Below, piece by piece: positions 26,739 through 35,551 of a stretch of DNA of 64,000 nucleotides. Under the pieces are notes generated by a model that was not told the DNA's origin, searched no databases, and saw nothing but the letters and a program-made list of their open reading frames with translations. A program made the position numbers and the translations under genes. Source of the DNA: Paenibacillus sp. 453mf. GTDB taxonomy: Bacteria > Bacillota > Bacilli > Paenibacillales > Paenibacillaceae. The stretch is taken from positions 248,001 through 312,000 of the forward strand of contig NZ_FPAC01000002.1 of assembly GCF_900116105.1 (NCBI RefSeq), written 5' to 3'. How positions within the stretch are numbered: position 1 is the first letter of the stretch; every line of letters starts with the position of its first letter.

Positions 26739-27415
26739 CAAGTATTCACCTCTAGCACATACCCAACGCCTCGAACGGTGCTGATGCGGACGGCAGAATT
26801 CAGGAAGTTCAGCTTCTTACGCAAAAAAGAGATATAAACCTCCACATTGTTGTGCTCGACATCAGAGTCAAAGCCCCAAAGCTTCTCAATAATCTGCTCC
26901 TTGGAGGTAATCGACTGCTTCCTCACCATCAGCAGCTCGAGGAGCTCATTCTCCTTTAAATTCAGCTTCATTTCCTTCCCGTTAACGGAAAGCTTCAGAG
27001 TCGAAGTGTTGAGCTCCATGTCCCCGAATTTAAGACCCTCCTCTGGCATGACCTCGCTTTTTCGCCGCAGCACGGCTCTGATTCGGGCCATCAGTTCTCC
27101 GGAGGAAAAGGGCTTGGCAACGTAGTCGTCGGCACCATAATCGAGCCCGGTAATCTTGTCGTCGATTTCGCCTTTGGCCGTCAGCAGGATGACGGGGGTG
27201 GAAAGTCCTTCTCTGCGGATTTCTTTCAGGACGCTTATCCCGTCCATTTCCGGCATCATAATATCGAGCAGCAACAGATCATAAATCCCGCTGAGTGCAT
27301 AATCAAGTCCGTTTCTGCCGTCATGGACCATATCTACGGAATAGTTCTGTTTTTTTAAGATTTGGGAGAGGGCCTCCGCGAGATGAAGCTCATCCTCCAC
27401 AATTAATATTCTCAT
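26738..27415 (-). CDS. OmpR/PhoB-family response regulator
   Basis: A 225-residue two-domain regulator. The receiver has acidic residues in EDELHLAEAL, the phospho-acceptor Asp in LLLLDIMMPEMDG, and Lys in DDYVAKPFSS. The C-terminal winged helix has LLMVRKQSITSKEQIIEKLWG and the recognition region VYISFLRKKLN. It is first in a two-gene operon with the kinase. It lies divergent from the VTC/DUF4956/beta-helix genes, and the shared intergenic region holds TGTAAA repeats at 11-base spacing, so it may control those genes and itself. A -10-like TATACT is at 27475-27470 on this strand. Confidence 0.92.
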   Translation of the reverse strand: MRILIVEDELHLAEALSQILKKQNYSVDMVHDGRNGLDYALSGIYDLLLLDIMMPEMDGISVLKEIRREGLSTPVILLTAKGEIDDKITGLDYGADDYVAKPFSSGELMARIRAVLRRKSEVMPEEGLKFGDMELNTSTLKLSVNGKEMKLNLKENELLELLMVRKQSITSKEQIIEKLWGFDSDVEHNNVEVYISFLRKKLNFLNSAVRISTVRGVGYVLEVNT

Positions 27416-27591
27416 CGCTGTTCATCCTCTGTTTGGATTATCTGTTGGTTTGCAGATTCTAATAGGCCTAGTATAGCAGGATTACCTTTAATCAACCTTA
27501 AGCTGTTTACTCTACCATCATACGAATGGATAACTTTCAGATCAATAATTAATGCCTATTAATAGGAAGCTTCTTAATTAAAGATCAGAAT

Positions 27592-27628
27592 TGTAAACGC
27601 AATGTAAATAATATTCTCGAAATGTAAA
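27592..27628. promoter_or_regulatory. TGTAAA direct repeats (OmpR- or PhoP-type sites)
   Basis: TGTAAA occurs at 27592-27597, 27603-27608 and 27623-27628. The first pair is separated by five bases (11-base repeat period), the pattern of dimeric OmpR-family sites. Read on the minus strand it is TTTACA-N5-TTTACA, the classical Bacillus Pho-box arrangement. It lies between the divergent two-component operon and the VTC operon. Downstream, TACGAT (27661-27666) may be the VTC -10 with no good -35, as in activator-dependent promoters. Which regulator binds is unknown. Confidence 0.55.
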
Positions 27629-27714
27629 AAGCATTTAAGATTCATTAAAGGTTTGGAGCTTACGATACATACATCACCACATGAGACCTACCAAACAGAA
27701 AGGATCTGAAGCAC

Positions 27715-28458
27715 ATGGCTATAGAGGTATTCAACCGCTATGAGAGCAAATATTTGCTCGACAGCAATTCGTACCGGAGGCTGTATCTCGATCTCATGGA
27801 ATATATGGAACCCGATGAATATAACAAGCAGCATGAATTTTATTCCATAAGCAATCTGTATTTCGACACAGCGCATGATTCATTGATCAGAGCGAGCCTG
27901 GCGAAGCCCAAGTATAAGGAAAAGCTGAGGCTCCGAGCCTACGGCGTCCCGAACAAGGATGCGAAGGTATATCTCGAGATCAAGAAGAAGGTGTTCGGCC
28001 TGGTCAACAAGCGGAGAACAGCGCTGAAGCTGGACGAGGCTTATGAATTTGTCCGTACAGGACAGGCGCCGGAGCTGAAGGATTACATGAATGCTCAGGT
28101 TGTTAACGAAATCAGCTATTTCCTGCGGATGTACGATCTGGCACCCAAGCTGTATTTGTCGTATGACAGAAAAGCACTCTTTTGCAAAGACAGCCGGGAT
28201 CTCCGAATTACGTTTGATACCAACATTCGCACAAGACGTTATGACTTGAAATTGGAAAAGGGAGATTACGGCGAGCAGCTGCTGGACGAAGGGCAGTGGC
28301 TTATGGAAGTGAAGGCCGAAAAAACTGTGCCCATGTGGCTGTCGGTCCTGCTCTCAGAGCATCAGCTGTATCGGACGAGTTTCTCCAAATACGGCAATGA
28401 ATACAAAAAAATGATAAAAAACGAAAAACAGAAACAGGAGAGTATGCTTTATGCTTGA
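27715..28458 (+). CDS. VTC-domain polyphosphate polymerase
   Basis: A 247-residue stand-alone VTC domain, which in characterised homologues makes inorganic polyphosphate from nucleotide in a basic tunnel. Visible tunnel residues: RYESKYLL at the start, KEKLRLRAYG, YLEIKKK, NKRRTAL, YDRKALF, FDTNIRTRR and the C-terminal glutamate/lysine strand LMEVKAEKTVPMW, then RTSFSKYGNEYK. The next gene overlaps by 8 nt and encodes the DUF4956 membrane partner usually found with it. Start ATG follows AAAGGATC. A possible Pho-box-like repeat stands upstream. Confidence 0.88.
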   Translation: MAIEVFNRYESKYLLDSNSYRRLYLDLMEYMEPDEYNKQHEFYSISNLYFDTAHDSLIRASLAKPKYKEKLRLRAYGVPNKDAKVYLEIKKKVFGLVNKRRTALKLDEAYEFVRTGQAPELKDYMNAQVVNEISYFLRMYDLAPKLYLSYDRKALFCKDSRDLRITFDTNIRTRRYDLKLEKGDYGEQLLDEGQWLMEVKAEKTVPMWLSVLLSEHQLYRTSFSKYGNEYKKMIKNEKQKQESMLYA

Positions 28459-29137
28459 TTCCCTATTAAATGCAGCCACAGACACAACTACAGAACTTAC
28501 ATTCATGAGCACAGTGCTCAGTATTCTCATCGCCATTCTGTTAGGCGGTATGATCAGTCTTACCTATATGAAGACAAACACAAACGGGTATACCCAGAGC
28601 TTTTCCTTGACCATGGTCATCTTGCCGGCCATTGTAGCCATTATTATTCTGCTGATTGGCAGCAACATTGCACGAGCGTTTAGCTTGGCAGGAGCTTTTT
28701 CCATCATCCGGTTTCGAAGTGCGCCTGGTGACCCGAAGGATATTGCATTTGTCCTGTTTACGATGGCAGCAGGTCTCGCCTGTGGCGTGGGCGCATTCGG
28801 ATATGCGGTTTTGTTCACCCTGATACTATGTATCCTGATGTTTGTCTTGAGTAAGTTCAACTTCGGTGCGAGAAAAACATTGCAAAGAACACTGAAGATC
28901 ACCATTCCTGAGAATTTGAGCTACGATGATGCCTTCGACGAGGTGTTCAAGAAATATAACGTACAATATGAGCTGAAAAAAATCAGAACAACCGAGCTGG
29001 GCAGCTTGTATGAACTCGTGTACGGCGTGACGATGAACCAGCTTACCAATCAAAAAGAATTCCTGGACGAAATCCGTTGCCGTAATGGCAACCTGGACCT
29101 GTCGCTTACGATGACCCCGAGCGTGGCAGAGTACTAA
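28451..29137 (+). CDS. DUF4956 membrane protein
   Basis: A 228-residue protein with four membrane segments in the first 140 residues. The motif SIIRFRSAPGDPKDIAFVLF and AAGLACGVGAFGYAV are the DUF4956 core. A soluble C-terminal domain of about 85 residues follows, with an ACT-like pattern (LKKIRTTELGSLYELVYGV). It overlaps the VTC gene by 8 nt and is its regular neighbour in Firmicutes, so it probably anchors the polymerase or moves the polymer. No activity is known. Confidence 0.87.
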   Translation: MLDSLLNAATDTTTELTFMSTVLSILIAILLGGMISLTYMKTNTNGYTQSFSLTMVILPAIVAIIILLIGSNIARAFSLAGAFSIIRFRSAPGDPKDIAFVLFTMAAGLACGVGAFGYAVLFTLILCILMFVLSKFNFGARKTLQRTLKITIPENLSYDDAFDEVFKKYNVQYELKKIRTTELGSLYELVYGVTMNQLTNQKEFLDEIRCRNGNLDLSLTMTPSVAEY

Positions 29138-29390
29138 TTCGTAATTGTATGAGCTTGATTATATGACTTAATTGTATGAACTTCATCGTTTGAACTATGG
29201 TTTTCGAACCGCAGTTTAAGAGCTTATTCACTCAATTTTGAAGGATCTTATGTACTCAGCGAAAATTTTAAACGAAGAAAAATTTGAGCCAAACATACTT
29301 AGCGAGGAATTTGGACGACGAACGACTTTTGGCGGAGCCAACCGGAGAGAGACAGGCAAATTGCGAGCGCCTTGAAAGGAATGATAAAAA
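29138..29390. other. Intergenic leader with possible repeat-like sequence
   Basis: These 253 bases hold no gene. The first part has TTGTATGA motifs repeated (29146, 29173) and near repeats of 'tatgacttaa'. From about 29240 the sequence is purine-rich and ends close to the beta-helix gene (ribosome site GAAAGGAATG). It contains several purine-rich blocks (GACGACGAACGACTTTTGGC near 29315) that look like parts of dispersed Paenibacillus repeats, but I cannot check other copies here. Confidence 0.3.
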
Positions 29391-31745
29391 ATGAAAAAGA
29401 CAAGCATAGCGAACAGACTTAGCGTCGTATTCTTATGTGCAGCGCTGATGACGGCATGCAGCGATACATCTGCCGTAGACGATACAGGAACAGCCGAAGC
29501 TGGCACGGCGAATGAGGCCACAGCCGAGCTGGCGAGCTTAAAAGTGGAGGATATGATTACATTCGACGAGGAGGACCGCAACACCGAATGGAGCGCGGAG
29601 AGCGCAGTTACGATTGAGCTGGATGGAGCAAACGCTCAGATTAACGGAACGGGTGCAGAAGCTGCCGACGGATCCGTGATCATTACGAGCCCAGGTACCT
29701 ATGTCCTCAGCGGAACGCTCAGCGATGGACAAATCCTCGTGGATACCGCAGAAGAGGAGCTGGTGCATCTGGTTCTGAACGGTGTCGATATTACAGACAG
29801 CGACAGTGCGGCTATTTATAGCAAAGGTGCGGGGAAGACCGTCATTACACTGGCAGATGGTACCCAAAATAAAGTGACCGACGGCAAAACATACGTATAT
29901 GAGGACGAAGCAAGTGATGAGCCAAGTGCAGCCGTATTTGCCAAAAATGATCTGAGCATTAACGGTACAGGCAGCTTATCCATCACAGCAAATTATAAAG
30001 ATGGGATCACGAGTAAGGACGACTTGAAAATAGTAGGAGGCACCATCAATATCGATGCAGAAGATGACGGTATCGTAGGTCGTGACCGGCTGGCTGCTGA
30101 GAACGGTACCGTTACAATCAAGGCCGGTGGAGACGGCATGAAATCGACCAATGATGAAGATGAGGATAAAGGGATCATCGCGATTACTGGCGGTACATTT
30201 GACATCGAAGCCGAGAATGATGGGATTCAATCGGAGAAATCGCTGCTGATTGATGGAGGTACGTATAACCTTGTAACCGGCGGAGGCAGCGCGAACGCTG
30301 AGGTGAAGACCGAGAACAATCCGATGGGACAGGGAAGAATGAATGGTAACGGCGGCATGATGCGAGGGGAGTGGAACGGAGAGTCTGCACCTACAGCGCC
30401 TTCGGGTACAGCTAATCCATCAGATGAAGCGAGCAACGATGAGGCAGCAGGCACAGCGAATACAACAAGTGCGAATATGACCAGTACTGTTGTCACAGCA
30501 GCAGTAACCAGCACGTCGGCAAGTACAACAACAGATACAGCCGCTTCCACTTCAGATGCTGACAATGCAGAGGACACAGCAGCTGATGAGGATGAATCAA
30601 CGAGTGCAAAAGGGATTAAAGCAGGCGGAGATATGGTCATTACTGGCGGTACGTTTACGATCGACTCAGCCGATGATGCGGTTCACAGCAACCAAAATAT
30701 TTCGATTACAGGTGGAGAGATCGGCATTGCCTCTGGTGATGATGCGGTTCATGCCGATCTCCTGCTATCCATCTCTGGCGGAACAATGGACATTACCGCA
30801 AGCTATGAAGGACTCGAAGGAGCCGATATTACGATCTCCGGCGGTAAGACGCATGTCATCTCATCCGATGACGGTGTGAATGCATCGGGTACGGATACGA
30901 CGAGCGGGACAACAGACACAGCTGCGGAAACAACAGAAACACCAGAAGCGACAGGAACAACAGCAAGGGAAGCGGGTGCTTCGGCATCAGGAACACCGGA
31001 AGCATCTTCTGCACAAGCTCCTGAAACGGGTGAAGCCCAAGGTACGGCAAGTGGAGAAGCGCCCGCAGCGGGCGAACGGCCGGCAGCTCCTGCCAATGGA
31101 GAAATGCCAAGCGGTACCCCTCCGCAAGGCGGCTTTGGCGGCGGCGGCTTCGGTGGAGGAATGGAAGGTAATCAGAATGCGAAGCTGACCATCTCTGGCG
31201 GACTTCTCACAGTCGATGCTGGTGGTGACGGTATTGACGCCAATGGCTCCATTACAATGACGGATGGCACGGTGATCGTTAATGGTCCAACGAATAGCGG
31301 AAATGGCACACTGGATTATGGCAGCACATTTGACATGAGCGGGGGTTATTTGATCGGAGCCGGCACATCAGGAATGGCACAAGCTTTATCCGATGATTCC
31401 AGCCAGCTCTCGATCGCGATGACCTACCCAGAGACACAGGCTGCAGGAACTTTGGTTCATCTGGAAGATAGTGAAGGCAACACGATCGTTACTTTTGAAC
31501 CATCCAAGGATTATCAATTTGTTGTGATTAGCTCACCGGATCTGGCAAAAGGAAAATCCTACACGCTCTATTCCGGAGGCACCTCGAGTGAGGATGTATC
31601 CGGCGGATGGTATAAGACAGGCAATTACGAAGGCGGAACCGAGGTCGTATCGTTTGAGCTTGGCGAGACAGCCACAACATGGCTGAATGAATCAGGCGTA
31701 ACCACCGGAAATACGAACGGCGGCTTTGGTGGCGGCAGAAGGTAG
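29391..31745 (+). CDS. Cthe_2159-type beta-helix lipoprotein (carbohydrate-binding domain)
   Basis: A 784-residue surface lipoprotein: signal peptide and lipobox ALMTACSD. The body is a right-handed beta-helix with repeats such as NDLSINGTGSLSITANYKDG, GGTINIDAEDDGI, GGTFDIEAENDGI, GGTFTIDSADDAVHSN and GGLLTVDAGGDGIDANG; many Asp/Gly pairs suggest calcium sites. Low-complexity T/A/S and E/T/A linkers (about residues 340-410 and 505-570) and a G-rich segment (GGFGGGGFGGG) interrupt it. The characterised homologue Cthe_2159 binds cellulose-like and acidic polysaccharides. It is the third gene of the VTC/DUF4956 operon. The CotH kinase that often accompanies this cluster is absent here. Confidence 0.83.
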   Translation: MKKTSIANRLSVVFLCAALMTACSDTSAVDDTGTAEAGTANEATAELASLKVEDMITFDEEDRNTEWSAESAVTIELDGANAQINGTGAEAADGSVIITSPGTYVLSGTLSDGQILVDTAEEELVHLVLNGVDITDSDSAAIYSKGAGKTVITLADGTQNKVTDGKTYVYEDEASDEPSAAVFAKNDLSINGTGSLSITANYKDGITSKDDLKIVGGTINIDAEDDGIVGRDRLAAENGTVTIKAGGDGMKSTNDEDEDKGIIAITGGTFDIEAENDGIQSEKSLLIDGGTYNLVTGGGSANAEVKTENNPMGQGRMNGNGGMMRGEWNGESAPTAPSGTANPSDEASNDEAAGTANTTSANMTSTVVTAAVTSTSASTTTDTAASTSDADNAEDTAADEDESTSAKGIKAGGDMVITGGTFTIDSADDAVHSNQNISITGGEIGIASGDDAVHADLLLSISGGTMDITASYEGLEGADITISGGKTHVISSDDGVNASGTDTTSGTTDTAAETTETPEATGTTAREAGASASGTPEASSAQAPETGEAQGTASGEAPAAGERPAAPANGEMPSGTPPQGGFGGGGFGGGMEGNQNAKLTISGGLLTVDAGGDGIDANGSITMTDGTVIVNGPTNSGNGTLDYGSTFDMSGGYLIGAGTSGMAQALSDDSSQLSIAMTYPETQAAGTLVHLEDSEGNTIVTFEPSKDYQFVVISSPDLAKGKSYTLYSGGTSSEDVSGGWYKTGNYEGGTEVVSFELGETATTWLNESGVTTGNTNGGFGGGRR

Positions 31746-31794
31746 GACGATCTTTAAGTAGGGCGATAGCCAAAGGAATACGGCTAGTTTAAAC

Positions 31795-31834
31795 AGCCCA
31801 GGCAACTCCTGACATAATGGAGATGCCTGGGCTT
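31795..31834 (+). terminator. Hairpin after the beta-helix gene
   Basis: A stem AGCCCAGGCA/TGCCTGGGCT with an inner CTCC/GGAG pairing; the T-tract is weak, so termination may be partial. Confidence 0.55.
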
Positions 31835-31890
31835 CTGCATGGAGAGCGAAAGAATTACTTATTAGATAAATTAAATTAGATATATTTAAG

Positions 31891-31957
31891 AAGACGGTCA
31901 AACACTTACCTTGACCGTTTCCAGCCTGTGAGAACCCACAGGCTTATTTCATTTTTG
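31891..31957 (+). terminator. Double hairpin terminator
   Basis: ACGGTCAA/TTGACCGT is followed by AGCCTGTG/CACAGGCT and TTATTTCATTTTT. Two stable hairpins in tandem give a strong stop before the glycerophosphodiesterase gene. Confidence 0.65.
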
Positions 31958-32113
31958 GATTCAAACTCCAAAACCATTGAATCAAGTAAACGATTTACGA
32001 TCAGTGAGCTGACTAAAACTGGATGCTTATTTTTTTAATTGTGAAAGATAAATCCAAAGCACTAAATATCCAAGGTGTTAATTAAAACGGTACTATCAGC
32101 CTATTTTTTAAAG

Positions 32114-32196
32114 TTTACAAAATTATACATCCATATTTACATGAGGTTGATAGCATAACTGTGAAGTGAAGTTCGTTACATACTTACATGTTACAT
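32114..32196 (+). promoter_or_regulatory. Pho-box-like and TTACAT repeats before the glycerophosphodiesterase
   Basis: TTTACA occurs at 32114-32119 and 32136-32141 (22 bases apart), with TATACA at 32124-32129 between them and TTGATA at 32147-32152, a spacing near 11 bases that resembles Bacillus PhoP-binding direct repeats (TTNACA-N5). A second set, TTACAT at 32176, 32184 and 32191, is spaced 8 and 7 bases, just before a purine-rich leader (AAAAGGGGGGGAG). PhoP control is inference. Confidence 0.5.
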
Positions 32197-32290
32197 ATAA
32201 AAGGGGGGGAGAACCCGAAATTTCGTCTAGACTGGCAGTCAAATAATCGAATGGACCATTTGGACAATCTGATTAGAGGAGAGAATTTAA

Positions 32291-35200
32291 ATGATCAAGC
32301 GGATGTACCTTCTTTTATCCATCAGTATCTTTCTATTATTTAATTTATTCTCAGATAATATCATTAACGCTACCGCGAGTGCAGATACGGTTAATGAAGC
32401 AGTTTATCAAAATGAAGAAGCGGATAAAGAAAGTGGGGAAGCAGGCGTAAAGTCTTTAGCACATGAAGTTGGCTATGTATTAGGGACAAGCGGAGAGGCT
32501 ATTTCCTTGAACGATATTGTATTGAATGCAGCCTACAATGACTTGACCGAAGGGCAAATTACAGGTGATAAGCTAACCTGGACTTCTAATAATGAGGCAA
32601 TTGAGATGACAGAGGATACGATTACTGCTAAACAAAAAGGAGTTTATCCATTAACTGCTGCATTAGATGGTGCTTCTGCCAATATACTTCTGGTAGTTAA
32701 AGGAGAAGAAGAGGAAGAATATGTCCTCTATGAAGAGGACTTTAATGATCTTTCAGATGGCAGTCTTCCTGAAGACTGGTCACAGCTTAGCAGTACAACG
32801 GATGAAGAGATTGGTGTTAAGTCCGGAGCCTTTGAGATTGATGGAAGAGGTAATAATAGTGGTGGCAAGGGCGTACTTCTTCCGGAATACTTGGGATTGT
32901 TCGGTAATTATAAAATAGAAGCAGATGTTACCCATTTAGCTGCAAATGATAGCAGCCGTTGGAATTCAGTTATGTACAGAGTTCAGAACAATAGCTATCC
33001 TTACTATCAAATGGCTGTCCGTCAAAATGCAACAGCAGCGAACGGGATCGAATTCGCAGAAAGAACACCAGGTAATGCATGGAATGTAGCTGCCAAAAAT
33101 TCATACAGTGAGGCAATCAGTGCGGATAAAATGTACCACTATACAGTGATTGCTCACGGTAATAGAGTTCAGGAAATGATAAATGATAATTTACTCATCG
33201 ACACAGATCTTGCAACCAATTATTCAGAAGGAAGAATTGGATTTCAATCTGCAGGTAGTTTAACGAAGGTTGATAATATCAAAGTAACGCTTCACACAGA
33301 GGAGTTACCAGAGGTAGTCAAACCTGGTGATAACTTCACTCATGTAGAAGAACCGGAAACGAGCATCTCCCTTGCACCGACAATAGTTACAGAAGTAGAC
33401 TCAAGCGAGGACCTGCAATCTATAGTGGAAGGCGCACGTCCGGCCACAGCTATTCTCCATGTCAACAGCAGCCTGCAAGTAACGGATGAAGCAGGAAACG
33501 TAATTGATGAGCTGCAATCGGTTATAGAAACGTTGGATCAGAAAGTAATTCCGGCCTTCGCGATTGAAGAAGAAGCGGTGATTGCTCCTCTAACAGCTTA
33601 CCTAAGGAGTATCGACCTGGAGGATGCCTTTGTACTCTCCGAACATCCGGAGCTGGTGAAAAAGACAAGAGAAGCGTATCCTATTATTCGTGGTATTATT
33701 GAATATTCCGTCTCGGGTAAACTCAGCGAAGACCAATTAATGGACATACGCAGGACAACGAACAGCCATTTGGCGAAAATTGTAATATTGCCGGAAAGTG
33801 CAGCAAGTATCCAAAATATTTCCTACTTACAGAAAAAGTTAATGACTGTATGGATAGAAGAAGATCGTAAGAAAGGTTCAACAAATGTAGATATTCATCG
33901 CATGATTACATCGGGTACGAACGGGATTGTTACGGATCAGTATGAAGAAGCTATTGATGCTTTATCATTCTATGATGAGAATATAACCCTTGTTCGTACA
34001 CCTTATATTTTTGCACACCGTGGAATACCGGGACTTGCACCGGAAAATACATTAGAAGGTGCCCTTCTTTCTTATGAAAAAGGGGCAGATCATATTGAAA
34101 ATGATATTTATCTGACCAAGGATGGTCAGATCGTCATCATGCATGATGAAACCATTGATCGGACAACGAATGGAACTGGAAGTGTGGAAAGTTATACTCT
34201 TGCAGAATTAAAGCAATTTCTTGCGAATGATCAGTTTCCGGAAGCATATCCTGACGCAAGGATTCCAACGCTAAGACAATTTTTTGAAGAATTTAAAGGC
34301 AAAGATGTCGAGCATATTGTTGAAATCAAAACTAGTAATCCAGCAATTATCGATAAATTGATTGCCCTTATTGAAGAAATGGGTGTGGAGAATCAAGTAT
34401 CCGTTATTTCATTTCATGCATCGCAATTACAATTGCTGGCTGAGCAGATGCCGGGGATGTCCATCGGCTATTTAACGAGCGGATTTGCGAATGAAACAGA
34501 CGTGTATCCATCTTTACGTTCTACTTTAAACACTATACAAAATCTGAATTCTACCTTTAATACAAGCTATGGTGGATTAGGTGTTAACTTTTTGGAAGCA
34601 GCAAAGCATCGAGGCGTAACCGTATGGCCTTGGACATATCGAGACGAGGCTCTATTTATAGACCATTTTCTACTGGGTATCTATGGCTTAACAACGGACT
34701 ATGCTCATTGGGCCTCTGACTGGGCATCCCATGTTACGCCGGAACAAGCCGAGTATAAACTAACTGCAGGAGAGAGCATCGAAGTCAAGGCAATGATTGA
34801 AACCTATGATCGTCAAATAAAGGATATCACTCCTGACATCGTATTCATTGATGGAGAAGATAAAGTTGAAGTTAATGGAAATGTTGTAACCGCCCAAGCG
34901 GAAGGAACAGTTCATGCCATGCTGCGCTACACACAGCAAGTATCAACAGATAAATCATATGACATTTATACACAACCAATTACGATCACTGTTAAAGCGG
35001 ATAAAAAGCCTCCTGCGAAACCTAGGGTTAACACAGTTGGAGACAATTCAACTCATGTGAGTGGTACAGCAGAGGCAGGCTCTACAGTTTATGTAAAAGC
35101 GGGTAGAACGTTATTAGGTCAAGCAATCACAGCTCCTGATGGCAGCTATTCCGTGGAATTAAACGAGAAGCAGCAGGCGGGGACCGTGTTAACCGTTTAC

Positions 35201-35497
35201 GCAGTTGACCAAGCTGGTAATCATAGTTCGTCTGAGAGAACCAAGGTTACTGATAATACACCACCGCAAATGCCGGAGGTTAAGAGAGTAACATCAAAAA
35301 TGATGAGTGGAAAAGCGGAGTCAGATTCTACCGTCTATGTGTACAATGACAAAATATATCTTGGCAAAGCTTCTGTGGATAGAAAAGGGGATTTTTCGGT
35401 ATCGATCAAGAAGGCGAAAAAGGGCGATGTGTTGACCGTCTATGCGAAAGATAAAGCGGGCAATGTTAGCCCGAAAAACAACGTAATAGTTAGTTGA
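32291..35497 (+). CDS. Secreted glycerophosphodiester phosphodiesterase with Ig-like domains
   Basis: A 1068-residue secreted protein. The signal peptide (hydrophobic to about residue 25) is followed by an Ig-like domain near 55-140. A concanavalin-type domain spans about 150-340 (YEEDFNDLSDGSLPEDW). A catalytic GDPD domain spans about 570-810: FAHRGIPGLAPENTLEG, then ENDIYLTKDGQ, IMHDETIDRTTNGTGS and EIKTS. The Glu, Asp and His ligands are intact. An Ig-like domain and two bacterial Big_6-type repeats (GTAEAGSTVYVKAGRTLLG and GKAESDSTVYVYNDKIYLG) end the protein. It probably cleaves glycerophosphodiesters or teichoic-acid glycerophosphate outside the cell. ATG follows AGAGGAGAG. The Pho-box-like repeats suggest induction by phosphate shortage. 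Confidence 0.88.
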   Translation: MIKRMYLLLSISIFLLFNLFSDNIINATASADTVNEAVYQNEEADKESGEAGVKSLAHEVGYVLGTSGEAISLNDIVLNAAYNDLTEGQITGDKLTWTSNNEAIEMTEDTITAKQKGVYPLTAALDGASANILLVVKGEEEEEYVLYEEDFNDLSDGSLPEDWSQLSSTTDEEIGVKSGAFEIDGRGNNSGGKGVLLPEYLGLFGNYKIEADVTHLAANDSSRWNSVMYRVQNNSYPYYQMAVRQNATAANGIEFAERTPGNAWNVAAKNSYSEAISADKMYHYTVIAHGNRVQEMINDNLLIDTDLATNYSEGRIGFQSAGSLTKVDNIKVTLHTEELPEVVKPGDNFTHVEEPETSISLAPTIVTEVDSSEDLQSIVEGARPATAILHVNSSLQVTDEAGNVIDELQSVIETLDQKVIPAFAIEEEAVIAPLTAYLRSIDLEDAFVLSEHPELVKKTREAYPIIRGIIEYSVSGKLSEDQLMDIRRTTNSHLAKIVILPESAASIQNISYLQKKLMTVWIEEDRKKGSTNVDIHRMITSGTNGIVTDQYEEAIDALSFYDENITLVRTPYIFAHRGIPGLAPENTLEGALLSYEKGADHIENDIYLTKDGQIVIMHDETIDRTTNGTGSVESYTLAELKQFLANDQFPEAYPDARIPTLRQFFEEFKGKDVEHIVEIKTSNPAIIDKLIALIEEMGVENQVSVISFHASQLQLLAEQMPGMSIGYLTSGFANETDVYPSLRSTLNTIQNLNSTFNTSYGGLGVNFLEAAKHRGVTVWPWTYRDEALFIDHFLLGIYGLTTDYAHWASDWASHVTPEQAEYKLTAGESIEVKAMIETYDRQIKDITPDIVFIDGEDKVEVNGNVVTAQAEGTVHAMLRYTQQVSTDKSYDIYTQPITITVKADKKPPAKPRVNTVGDNSTHVSGTAEAGSTVYVKAGRTLLGQAITAPDGSYSVELNEKQQAGTVLTVYAVDQAGNHSSSERTKVTDNTPPQMPEVKRVTSKMMSGKAESDSTVYVYNDKIYLGKASVDRKGDFSVSIKKAKKGDVLTVYAKDKAGNVSPKNNVIVS

Positions 35498-35503
35498 TTC
35501 CAG

Positions 35504-35551
35504 AAAAAATAAGGCTTTTCGCCAGGTTTAACGGCGAAAAGCCTTATTTTT
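35504..35551. terminator. Long bidirectional terminator
   Basis: A near-perfect stem of about 18 pairs (AATAAGGCTTTTCGCC / GGCGAAAAGCCTTATT) is flanked by A and T runs. It ends the glycerophosphodiesterase (+) and also lies at the end of the FetB-like gene (-), whose stop codon is inside it. Confidence 0.88.
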
